The translations under genes and the position numbers were made by a program. Source: Saccoglossus kowalevskii (taxonomy: Eukaryota > Hemichordata > Enteropneusta > Harrimaniidae). From it: a DNA stretch of 27,154 nt. The first letter of the stretch is position 1. Each line of letters opens with the position of its first letter. Positions 1 through 8,800 of the stretch are shown here, piece after piece. The notes under the pieces were generated by a model. It was not told where the DNA came from. It saw nothing but the letters and a program-made list of their open reading frames with translations, and made no database searches. Location: the NCBI RefSeq assembly GCF_000003605.2, contig NW_003154563.1:1-27154 (forward strand). The letters run 5' to 3'.

Positions 1-33
1 TACAACATAATGTATAATGAACATATAAAATTT

Positions 34-43
34 TGCCATGGCA
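34..43. repeat. 10-bp perfect palindrome TGCCATGGCA
   Basis: TGCCATGGCA equals its own reverse complement. Its left half (TGCCAT, 34-39) can also pair with a second ATGGCA at 49-54, giving an alternative 6-bp stem. It may be chance; no function is claimed. Confidence 0.6.
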
Positions 44-76
44 GAGAAATGGCACTAGAACTGCATTCATTAAAAC

Positions 77-103
77 AAAATGGCCAATGAAGTCGGCCAT
101 TTT
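77..103. repeat. Inverted repeat: 9-bp arms, 9-nt loop
   Basis: AAAATGGCC at 77-85 is the exact reverse complement of GGCCATTTT at 95-103, with loop AATGAAGTC. Pairing does not extend outward (C76 against A104). It lies about 30 bp before the first recognisable monomer. Possible readings are a transposon-terminus remnant (such as a MITE end), a structural hairpin that blocked or started array expansion, or chance. No target-site duplication is identifiable in so short a flank. Confidence 0.7.
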
Positions 104-111
104 AACTCTGA

Positions 112-148
112 TCTGGAAATCATTTGATTTGATCATTTTCATCATCAT
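112..148 (+). repeat. Degenerate edge monomer at array boundary
   Basis: From about 134 the sequence CATTTTCATCATCATGG matches the end of the monomer (CATCTTCATCATCATGG) with one mismatch. Upstream, CTGGAAATC at 114-122 resembles monomer CTGAAATC, and then ATTTGATTTGAT replaces the expected TAGTAGC. This fits a decayed or truncated monomer at the edge of the array, where homogenisation is weak. The match left of 134 is loose and could be coincidence. Confidence 0.45.
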
Positions 149-154
149 GGAATG
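148..154 (-). promoter_or_regulatory. TGGAATG, TEAD/M-CAT-like core (first copy)
   Basis: TGGAATG is the reverse complement of CATTCCA, matching the M-CAT element core (CATTCC followed by T or A) bound by TEAD factors. The second G is polymorphic across the array: roughly half the monomers read TGAAATG instead, which breaks the core. The array therefore holds two monomer classes, one with and one without this potential site, interspersed. It sits 2 bp from the octamer. The assignment rests on motif match only. Confidence 0.35.
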
Positions 155-156
155 TG

Positions 157-164
157 ATTTGCAT
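157..164 (-). promoter_or_regulatory. Octamer ATGCAAAT (POU-type site), first of about 500+
   Basis: ATTTGCAT on the + strand is the perfect reverse complement of ATGCAAAT, the classic octamer bound by POU-domain factors (Oct-1, Oct-2, Oct-4). With flanks it reads TGATTTGCAT, which also fits the TNATTTGCAT decamer of immunoglobulin light-chain promoters. It recurs every 47 bp at monomer 9-16. By eye it is intact in about 90% of copies. The commonest breaks are ATTTACAT (about 37 copies) and ATTTGTAT (about 11); single ATTTGCTT, GCAAAC and TTTAAATAC types also occur. The match is direct observation; binding and function are inference and need an animal host. Confidence 0.55.
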
Positions 165-178
165 ACTGAAATCTAGTA

Positions 179-186
179 GCCATCTT
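179..186 (-). promoter_or_regulatory. GCCATCTT, YY1-like core (first copy)
   Basis: GCCATCTT (reverse AAGATGGC) matches the CCATNTT core and much of the AAGATGGC part of YY1 sites. In the recurrent A30-to-C variant (AGTCGCC, for example near 3415, 4731, 5250 and 6898) the match extends to CGCCATCTT and adds the only common CpG of the array. It is nearly constant between monomers. Breaks include AGTCATC, AGCAATC, AGCTATC and CCATATT types. Motif match only. Confidence 0.35.
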
Positions 187-1774
187 CAGCATCATGGAAT
201 GTGATTTGCATACTGAAATCTACTAGCCATCTTCAGCATCATGAAATGTGATTTGCATACTGAAATCTAGTAGCCATCTTCATCATCATGGAATGTGATT
301 TGCATACTGAAATCTAGTAGCCATCTTCATCATCATGGAATGTGATTTGCATACTGAAATCTAGTAGCCATCTTAATCATCATGGAATGTGATTTGCATA
401 CTGAAATCTAGTAGCCATCTTCATCATCATGGAATGTGATTTACATACTGAAATCTAGTAGCCATCTTTATCATCATGGAATGTGATTTGCATACTGAAA
501 TCTAGTCGTCATCTTCATCTTCATGAAATGTGATTTGCATACTGAAATCTAGTAGCCATCTTCATCATCATGGAATGTGATTTGCAAACTGAAATCTAGT
601 AGCCATCTTCATCATCATGGAATGTGATTTGCATACTGAAATCCAGTAGCCATCTTCATCATCATGAAATGTGATTTGCATACTGAAATCTAGTAGCCAT
701 CTTCATCATCATGGAATGTGATTTGCATACTGAAATCTAGTAGCCATCTTCATCATCATGGAATGTGATTTGCATACTGAAATCTAGTAGCCATATTTAT
801 CATCATGAAATGTGATTTGCATACTGAAATCTAGTAGCCATCTTCATCATCATGGAATGTGATTTGCATACTGAAATCTAGTAGCCATCATCATCACCAT
901 GGAATGTGATTTGCATACTGAAATCTAGTAGCCATCTTCATCACCATGGAATGTGATTTGCATACTGAAATCTAGTAGCCATCTTCATCATCATGGAATG
1001 TGATTTGCTTACTGAAATCTAGTAGCCATCTTCATCACCATGGAATGTGATTTGCATACTGAAATCTAGTAGCCATCTTTATCATCATGAAATGTGATTT
1101 GCATACTGAAATCTAGTAGCCATCTTTATCATCATGGAATGTGATTTGCATACTGAAATCTAGTAGCCATCTTAATCATCATGAAATGTGATTTGCATAC
1201 TGAAATCTAGTAGCCATCTTCATCATCATGAAATGTGATTTGCATACTGAAATCTAGTAGCCATCTTCATCATCATGAAATGTGATTTGCATACTGAAAT
1301 CTAGTAGCCATCTTCATCATCATGGAATGTGATTTACATACTGAAATCTAGTAGCCATCTTCATCAACATGGAATGTGATTTGCATACTGAAATCTAGTA
1401 GCCATCTTCATCATCATGAAATGTGATGTGCATACTGAAATCTAGTAGCCATCTTCATCATCATGAAATGTGATTTACATACTGAAATCTAGTAGTCATC
1501 TTCATCATCATGGAATGTGATTTGCATACTGAAATCTAGTAGCCATCTTCATCATCATGAAATGTGATTTGCATACTGAAATCTACTAGCCATCTTCATC
1601 ATCATGAAATGTGATTTGCATACTGAAATCTAGTAGCCATCTTCATCATCATGAAATGTGATTTGCATACTGAAATCTAGTAGCCATCTTCATCATCATG
1701 GAATGTGATTTACATACTGAAATCTAGTCACCATCTTCATCATCATGAAATGTGATTTGCATACTGAAATCTAG

Positions 1775-2270
1775 TAGCCATTTCATCATCATGAAATGTG
1801 ATTTGCATACTGACATCCAGTAGCCATCTTCGTCATCATGGAATGTGATTTGCATACTGAAATCTAGTAGCCATCTTCATCATCATCGAATGTGATTTGC
1901 ATACTGAAATCTAGTAGCCATCTTCATCATCATGGAATGTGATTTGCATACTGAAATCTAGTAGCCATCTTCATCATCATGGAATGTGATTTGCATACTG
2001 AAATCTAGTAGCCATCTTCATCATGAAATGTGATTTGCATACTGAAATCTAGTAGCCATCTTCATCATCATGAAATGTGATTTGCATACTGAAATCTAGT
2101 AGCCATCTTAATCATCATGAAATGTGATTTGCATACTGAAATCTAGTAGCCATCTTCATCATCATGAAATGTGATTTGCATACTGAAATCTAGTAGCTAT
2201 CTTCATCATCATGGAATGTGATTTGCATACTGAAATCTAGTAGCCATCTTCATCATCATGGAATGTGATT
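1775..2270 (+). repeat. Block D copy 1 (GACATCCAG - CATCGAATG - 44-bp unit)
   Basis: This is an ordered chain of rare variants: CCATTTCATC (1-bp deletion), GACATCCAG at 1812, CTTCGTC, CATCGAATG near 1885, a 44-bp monomer at about 2016, CTTAATC, then AGCTATC near 2195. The same chain, in the same order, occurs near 8065-8800, 10975-11612, 17236-17867 and 26395-26990. GACATCCAG starts at 1812, 8110, 11018, 17275 (as GACATCAG) and 26399, with a sixth at 25459 in another context. Order sharing shows block copying, not independent mutation. Confidence 0.8.
2016..2025 (+). repeat. 44-bp monomer (loss of one CAT triplet)
   Basis: CTTCATCATGAAATG here replaces CTTCATCATCATGAAATG, so the unit is 44 bp. 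The same 44-bp unit is found at about 8361, 11269, 17524 and 26650, each time inside block D, so all five descend from one triplet loss that was then copied. A separate -3 change at about 9669-9684 (GCCATCATCATCATGG) is independent. Confidence 0.85.
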
Positions 2271-5260
2271 TACATACTGAAATCTAGTAGCCATCTTCAT
2301 CAACATGGAATGTGATTTGCATACTGAAATCTAGTAGCCATCTTCATCATCATGAAATGTGATTTGCATACTGAAATCTAGTAGCCATCTTCATCATCAT
2401 GAAATGTGATTTGCATACTGAAATCTAGTAGTCATCTTCATCATCATGGAATGTGATTTGCATACTGAAATCTAGTAGCCATCTTCATCATCATGAAATG
2501 TGATTTGCATACTGAAATCTACTAGCCAACTTCATCATCATGAAATGTGATTTGCATACTGAAATCTAGTAGCCATCTTCATCATCATGAAATGTGATTT
2601 GCATACTGAAATCTACTAGCCATCTTCATCATCATGAAATGTGATTGCATACTGAAATCTAGTAGCCATCTTCATCATCATGAAATGTGATTTGCATACT
2701 GAAATCTAGTAGCCATCTTCATCATCATGGAATGTGATTTACATACTGAAATCTAGTCACCATCTTCATCATCATGAAATGTGATTTGCATACTGAAATC
2801 TAGTAGCCATCTTCATCATCATGGAATGTGATTTACATACTGAAATCTAGTAGCCATCTTAATCATCATTAAATGTGATTTGCATACTGAAATCTAGTAG
2901 CCATCTTAATCATCATGAAATGTGATTTGCATACTGAAATCTAGTAGCCATCTTCATCATCATGAAATGTGATTTGCATACTGAAATCTAGTAGCCATCT
3001 TCATCATCATGGAATGTGATTTGCATACTGAAATCTAGTAGCCATATTTATCATCATGAAATGTGATTTGCATACTGAAATCTAGTAGCCATCTTCATCA
3101 TCATGGAATGTGATTTGCATACTGAAATCTAGTAGCCATCTTCATCACCATGGAATGTGATTTGCATACTGAAATCTAGTAGCCATCTTCATCACCATGG
3201 AATGTGATTTGCATACTGAAATCTAGTAGCCATCTTCATCAACATGGAATGTGATTTGCATACTGAAATCTAGTAGCCATCTTCATCATCATGGAATGTG
3301 ATTTGCATACTGAAATCTAGTAGCAATCTTAATCATCATGAAATGTGATTTGCATACTGAAATCTAGTAGCCATCTTAATCATCATGAAATGTGATTTGC
3401 ATACTGAAATCTAGTCGCCATCTTCATCATCATGGAATGTGATTTGCATACTGAAATCTAGTAGCCATCTTCATCATCATGAAATGTGATTTGCATACTG
3501 AAATCTAGTAGCCATCTTCATCATCATCGAATGTGATTTGCATACTGAAATCTAGTATCCATCTTAATCATTATGGAATGTGATTTGCATACTGAAATCT
3601 AGTAGCCATCTTTATCATCATGGAATGTGATTTGCATACTGAAATCTAGTAGCCATCTTCATCATCATGGAATGTGATTTGCATACTGAAATCTAGTAGC
3701 CATCTTCATCATCATGAAATGTGATTTGCATACTGAAATCTAGTAGCCATCTTCATCATCATGAAATGTGATTTGCATACTGAAATCTAGTAGCCATCTT
3801 TATCATCATGGAATGTGATTTGCATACTGAAATCTAGTAGCCATCTTCAGAATCATGGAATGTGATTTGCATACTGAAATCTACTAGCCATCTTCAGCAT
3901 CATGGAATGTGATTTGCATACTGAAATCTACTAGCCATCTTCATCATCATGGAATGTGATTTACATACTGAAATCTAGTGGCCATCTTTATCATCATGGA
4001 ATGTGATTTGCATACTGAAATCTAGTAGCCATCTTCAGCATCATGGAATGTGATTTGCATACTGAAATCTACTAGCCATCTTCAGCATCATGGAATGTGA
4101 TTTGCATACTGAAATCTAGTAGCCATCTTCATCATCATGAAATGTGATTTGCATACTGAAATCTAGTCGCCATCTTCATCATTATGAAATGAAATTTGCA
4201 TACTGAAATCTAGTAGCCATCTTCATCATCATGGAATGTGATTTGCATACTGAAATCTAGTAGCCATCTTCATCATCATGGAATGTGATTTGCATACTGA
4301 AATCTAGTAGCCATCTTCATCATCATGGAATGTGATTTGCATACTGAAATCTAGTAGCCATCTTCATCATCATGAAATGTGATTTACATACTGAAATCTA
4401 GTAGCCATCTTCATCAACATGGAATGTGATTTGCATACTGAAATCTAGTAGCCATCTTCATCATCATGAAATGTGATTTGCATACTGAAATCTAGTAGCC
4501 ATCTTCATCATCATGAAATGTGATTTGCATACTGAAATCTAGTAGTCATCTTCATCATCATGGAATGTGATTTGCATACTGAAATCTACTAGCCATCTTC
4601 ATCATCATGAAATGTGATTTGCATACTGAAATCTAGTAGCCATCTTCATCATCATGAAATGTGATTTGCATACTGAAATCTAGTAGCCATCTTCATCATC
4701 ATGGAATGTGATTTACATACTGAAATCTAGTCGCCATCTTCATCATCATGAAATGTGATTTGCATACTGAAATCTAGTAGCCATCTTCATCATCATGAAA
4801 TGTGATTTGCATACTGACATCAAGTAGCCATCTTCATTATCATGGAATGTGATTTGCATACTGAAATCTAGTAGCCATCTTCATCATCATGAAATGTGAT
4901 TTGCATACTGAAATCTAGTAGCCATCTTCAGAATCATGGAATGTGATTTGCATACTGAAATCTACTAGCCATCTTCAGCATCATGGAATGTGATTTGCAT
5001 ACTGAAATCTACTAGCCATCTTCATCATCATGGAATGTGATTTACATACTGAAATCTAGTGGCCATCTTTATCATCATGGAATGTGATTTGCATACTGAA
5101 ATCTAGTAGCCATCTTCAGCATCATGGAATGTGATTTGCATACTGAAATCTACTAGCCATCTTCATCATCATGGAATGTGATTTGCATACTGAAATCTAG
5201 TAGCCATCTTCATCATCATGAAATGTGATTTGCATACTGAAATCTAGTCGCCATCTTCAT

Positions 5261-5350
5261 CATTTATGAAATGAAAATTTGCATACTGAAATCTAGTAGC
5301 CAATCTTCATCATCATGGAAATGTGAATTTGCATACTGAAATCTAATTAG
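5261..5350 (+). other. Cluster of six 1-bp insertions
   Basis: Within 90 bases six single-base insertions occur: CATTTATG for CATTATG, GAAAATTT for GAAATTT, CCAATC for CCATC, GGAAATG for GGAATG, TGAATTT for TGATTT, and CTAATTAG for CTAGTAG. Sister copies at about 4180-4265 and 18700-18790 lack all of them. The rest of the array has only a handful of 1-bp indels in 27 kb. The six extra bases explain the +6 offset between markers on either side. The likeliest cause is low-quality consensus or a join of reads; a recent mutational burst is less likely. Confidence 0.8.
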
Positions 5351-5479
5351 CCATCTTCATCATCATGGAATGTGATTTGCATACTGAAATCTAGTAGCCA
5401 TCTTCATCATCATGGAATGTGATTTGCATACTGAAATCTAGTAGCCATCTTTATCATCATGGAATGTGATTTGCATACT

Positions 5480-5660
5480 GAAATCTAGTAGCCATCTTCA
5501 TCATCATGGAATGTGATTTGTATACTGAAATCTAGGAGCCATCTTCATCATCATGGAATGTGATTTGCATACTGAAATCTAGTCGCCATCTTAATCATCA
5601 TGGAATGTGATTTGCATACTGAAATCTAGTAGCCATCTTAATCATCATGGAATGTGATTT
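5480..5660 (+). repeat. Module B: ATTTGTAT + CTAGGAGCC + AGTCGCC + CTTAATC
   Basis: This chain of three to four adjacent variant monomers occurs seven times. The TAGGAGCC core starts at 5533, 7271, 10273, 23492, 24714, 25371 and 26311. In all seven the same monomer carries the octamer break ATTTGTAT, and the next ones carry AGTCGCC and CTTAATC. At 5660, 7353 and 23621 the chain goes on to CATACCAAAATC. Spacing between copies is a multiple of 47 apart from known indels (for example 1222 = 26 x 47 and 940 = 20 x 47). Confidence 0.85.
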
Positions 5661-6639
5661 GCATACCAAAATCTAGTAGCCATCTTCATCATCATGAAAT
5701 GTGATTTGCATCCTGAAATCTAGTAGCCATCTTCATCATCATGGAATGTGATTTGCATACTGAAATCTAGTTGCCATCTTCATTATCATGGAATGTGATT
5801 TGCATACTGAAATCTAGTAGTCATCTTAATCATCATGGAATGTGATTTGCATACTGAAATCTAGTAGCCATCTTAATCATCATGGAATGTGATTTGCATA
5901 CTGAAATCTAGTAGCCATCTTCATCATCATGAAATGTGATTTGCATACTGAAATCTAGTAGCCATCTTTATCATCATGGAATGTGATTTGCATACTGAAA
6001 TCTAGTAGCCATCTTCAGCATCATGGAATGTGATTTGCATACTGAAATCTACTAGCCATCTTCAGCATCATGGAATGTGATTTGCATACTGAAATCTACT
6101 AGCCATCTTCATCATCATGGAATGTGATTTACATACTGAAATCTAGTAGCCATCTTTATCATCATGGAATGTGATTTGCATACTGAAATCTAGTAGCCAT
6201 CTTCAGCATCATGGAATGTGATTTGCATACTGAAATCTACTAGCCATCTTCATCATCATGAAATGTGATTTGCATACTGCAATCTAGTAGCCATCTTCAT
6301 CATCATCGAATGTGATTTGCATACTGAAATCTAGTAGCCATCTTCATCATCATGGAATGTGATTTGTATACTGAAATCTAGTAGCCATCTTCATCATCAT
6401 GGAATGTGATTTACATACTGAAATCTAGTAGCCATCTTCATCAACATGGAATGTGATTTGCATACTGAAATCTAGTACCCATCTTCATCATCATGAAATG
6501 TGATTTGCATACTGAAATCTATACTCATCTTCATCATCATGAAATTTGATTTGCATACTGAAATCTAGTACTCATCTTCATCATCATGGAATGTGATTTA
6601 CATACTGAAATCTAGTCGCCATCTTCATCATCATGAAAT

Positions 6640-7735
6640 GTGATTTGCATACTGAAATCTAGTAGCCATCTTCATCATCATGAAATGTGATTTGCATACT
6701 GAAATCTAGTAGTCATCTTCATCATCATGGAATGTGATTTGCATACTGAAATCTACTAGCCATCTTCATCATCATGAAATGTGATTTGCATACTGAAATC
6801 TAGTAGCCATCTTCATCATCATGAAATGTGATTTGCATACTGAAATCTAGTAGCCATCTTCATCATCATGGAATGTGATTTACATACTGAAATCTAGTCG
6901 CCATCTTCATCATCATGAAATGTGATTTGCATACTGAAATCTAGTAGCCATCTTCATCATCATGAAATGTGATTTGCATACTGACATCAAGTAGCCATCT
7001 TCATTATCATGGAATGTGATTTGCATACTGAAATCTAGTAGCCATCTTCATCATCATGAAATGTGATTTGCATACTGAAATCTAGTAGCCATCTTCATCA
7101 TCATGGAATGTGATTTGCATACTGAAATCTAGTAGCCATCTTCATCATCATGGAATGTGATTTGCATACTGAAATCTAGTAGCCATCGTTATCATCATGG
7201 AATGTGATTTGCATACTGAAATCTAGTAGCCATCTTCATCATCATGGAATGTAATTTGTATACTGAAATCTAGGAGCCATCTTCATCATCATGGAATGTG
7301 ATTTGCATACTGAAATCTAGTCGCCATCTTAATCATCATGGAATGTGATTTGCATACCAAAATCTAGTAGCCATCTTCATCATCATGGAATGTGATTTGC
7401 ATACTGAAATCTAGTAGCCATCTTCATCATCATGGAATGTGATTTGCATACTGAAATCTAGTAGTCATCTTAATCATTATGGAATGTGATTTGCATACTG
7501 AAATCTAGTAGCCATCTTAATCATCATGGAATGTGATTTGCATACTGAAATCTAGTAGCCATCTTCATCATCATGAAATGTGATTTGCATACTGAAATCT
7601 ACTAGCCATCTTCATCATCATGGAATGTGATTTGCATACTGAAATCTAGTAGCCATCTTCATCATCATGGAATGTGATTTGCATACTGAAATCTAGTAGC
7701 CATCTTCATCATCATGGAATGTGATTTGCATACTG
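6640..7735 (+). repeat. Long-range duplicate of 22861-24003 (offset 16221)
   Basis: Rare markers line up at a constant distance: GACATCAAG at 6983 and 23204, and CATCGTTATC at 7188 and 23409, both 16221 bp apart. GGAATGTAATTTGTATAC with CTAGGAGCC follows in both. At the CATACCAAAATC marker the distance becomes 16268, exactly 47 more, so this copy has lost one monomer that 23567-23614 and the older-looking copy near 5600-5665 still have. The first part also matches 4430-4870 (GACATCAAG at 4816). Confidence 0.8.
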
Positions 7736-8064
7736 AAATCTAGTAGCCATCTTCATCATCATGAAATGTGATTTGCATACTGAAATCTAGTAGCCATCTT
7801 CATCATCATGGAATGTGATTTACATACTGAAATCTAGTCGCCATCTTCATCATCATGAAATGTGATTTGCATACTGAAATCTACTAGCCATCTTCATCAT
7901 CATGAAATGTGATTTGCATACTGAAATCTAGTAGCCATCTTCATCATCATGAAATGTGATTTGCATACTGAAATCTAGTAGCCATCTTCATCATCATGGA
8001 ATGTGATTTACATACTGAAATCTAGTCACCATCTTCATCATCATGAAATGTGATTTGCATACTG

Positions 8065-8800
8065 AAGTCTAGTAGCCATTTCATCATCATGAAATGTGAT
8101 TTGCATACTGACATCCAGTAGCCATCTTCGTCATCATGGAAAGTGATTTGCATACTGAAATCTAGTAGCCATCTTCATCATCATGAAATGTGATTTGCAT
8201 ACTGAAATCTAGTAGCCATCTTCATCATCATCGAATGTGATTTGCATACTGAAATCTAGTAGCCATCTTCATCATCATGGAATGTGATTTGCATACTGAA
8301 ATCTAGTAGCCATCTTCATCATCATGGAATGTGATTTGCATACTGAAATCTAGTAGCCATCTTCATCATGAAATGTGATTTGCATACTGAAATCAAGTAG
8401 CCATCTTCATCATCATGAAATGTGATTTGCATACTGAAATCTAGTAGCCATCTTAATCATCATGAAATGTGATTTGCATACTGAAATCTAGTAGCCATCT
8501 TCATCATCATAAAATGTGATTTGCATACTGAAATCTAGTAGCTATCTTCATCATCATGGAATGTGATTTGCATACTGAAATCTAGTAGCCATCTTCATCA
8601 TCATGGAATGTGATTTGCATACTGAAATCTAGTAGCCATTTTCATCACCATGGAATGTGATTTGCATACTGAAATCTAGTAGCCATCTTCATCATCATGG
8701 AATGTGATTTGCATACTGAAATCTAGTAGCCATTTTCATCACCATGGTATGTGATTTGCATACTGAAATCTAGTAGCCATCTTCATCATCGCGGAATGTG
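8065..8800 (+). repeat. Block D copy 2, with an extra 94-bp duplication
   Basis: The markers follow block D: CCATTTCATC, GACATCCAG (8110), CTTCGTC with GGAAAGTG, CATCGAATG, 44-bp unit (8361), CATAAAATG, AGCTATC, CCATTTTCATCACCATGG, CATCGCGG (8790). From GACATCCAG to CATCGCGG this copy is 94 bp longer than the copy at 11018-11604. The extra is two monomers, because the CCATTTTCATCACC unit and its neighbour appear twice (about 8637-8770). One of the two then mutated to CATGGTATG. Confidence 0.8.

Larger units (their letters stand above)
1..133. other. Unique left flank of the satellite, no gene seen
   Basis: AT-rich sequence that does not match the 47-bp monomer and is not tandemly repeated. 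Stop codons are frequent and no convincing reading frame, tRNA or promoter is visible. It contains a short palindrome (34-43), a repeated ATGGCA (38-43 and 49-54) and a hairpin (77-103), described separately. It is the only non-satellite DNA here and so the only place from which the locus could be anchored uniquely. It could be ordinary intergenic DNA or the end of an old mobile element; nothing decides between these. Confidence 0.8.
149..195 (+). repeat. First full monomer (reference for numbering)
   Basis: This is the first complete 47-bp unit after the boundary. It carries all three motif cores: TGGAATG at 148-154, ATTTGCAT at 157-164 and GCCATCTT at 179-186. It already has the T41-to-G variant (CTTCAGC), which recurs in clusters near 3850-4080, 4930-5130, 6015-6190 and 18365-18610. 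The first monomers are thus as homogenised as the interior, and the edge is sharp to within about one unit. Confidence 0.9.
1320..2810 (+). repeat. Local 20-monomer tandem duplication
   Basis: The linked pair ATTTACAT then CATCAACATGG at 1334-1370 recurs at 2270-2306, 936 bp later. That is 20 x 47 = 940, minus 3 for a 44-bp monomer at about 2016 and minus 1 for CCATTTCATC near 1780. Downstream markers follow in the same order: AGTCATC, CTACTAGCC, ATTTACAT with AGTCACC (about 1728 and 2757). The second copy has two extra monomers, including an added CTACTAGCC unit, so the duplication was followed by single-unit slippage. Confidence 0.75.
3794..6250 (+). repeat. Three tandem copies of a 23-monomer (1081-bp) higher-order block
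   Basis: The marker CAGAATCATGG at 3848 recurs at 4929, exactly 1081 = 23 x 47 bp later. The related CAGCATCATGG start follows at 6016, 1087 bp on, which is 1081 plus the six extra bases at 5261-5350. Shared order: CTTTATC unit, CTTCAGA/GC with CTACTAGCC twice, ATTTACAT with AGTGGCC (AGTAGCC in the third), CTTTATC, CTTCAGC with CTACTAGCC. The first two copies also share AGTCGCC then ATTATGAAATGAAATTT. A further copy lies at 18316-18720 with CAGAATC at 18370 and matches the first more closely than the second. Confidence 0.8.

Noticed and set aside
38-43. Coding start or NcoI-linked cloning scar (CCATGG)
   Set aside because: CCATGG also arises many times in the array from CATCACCATGG variants, and the flank has no open frame or vector-like sequence.
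77-103. Bacterial rho-independent terminator
   Set aside because: A stem followed by only four T within its own arm, in a satellite-flanking eukaryote-like context with no gene before it; a terminator call is not supported.
149-186. SOX-OCT composite element
   Set aside because: On the octamer strand the bases before ATGCAAAT are TTTCAGT, which do not fit the CATTGT-type SOX half-site expected there.
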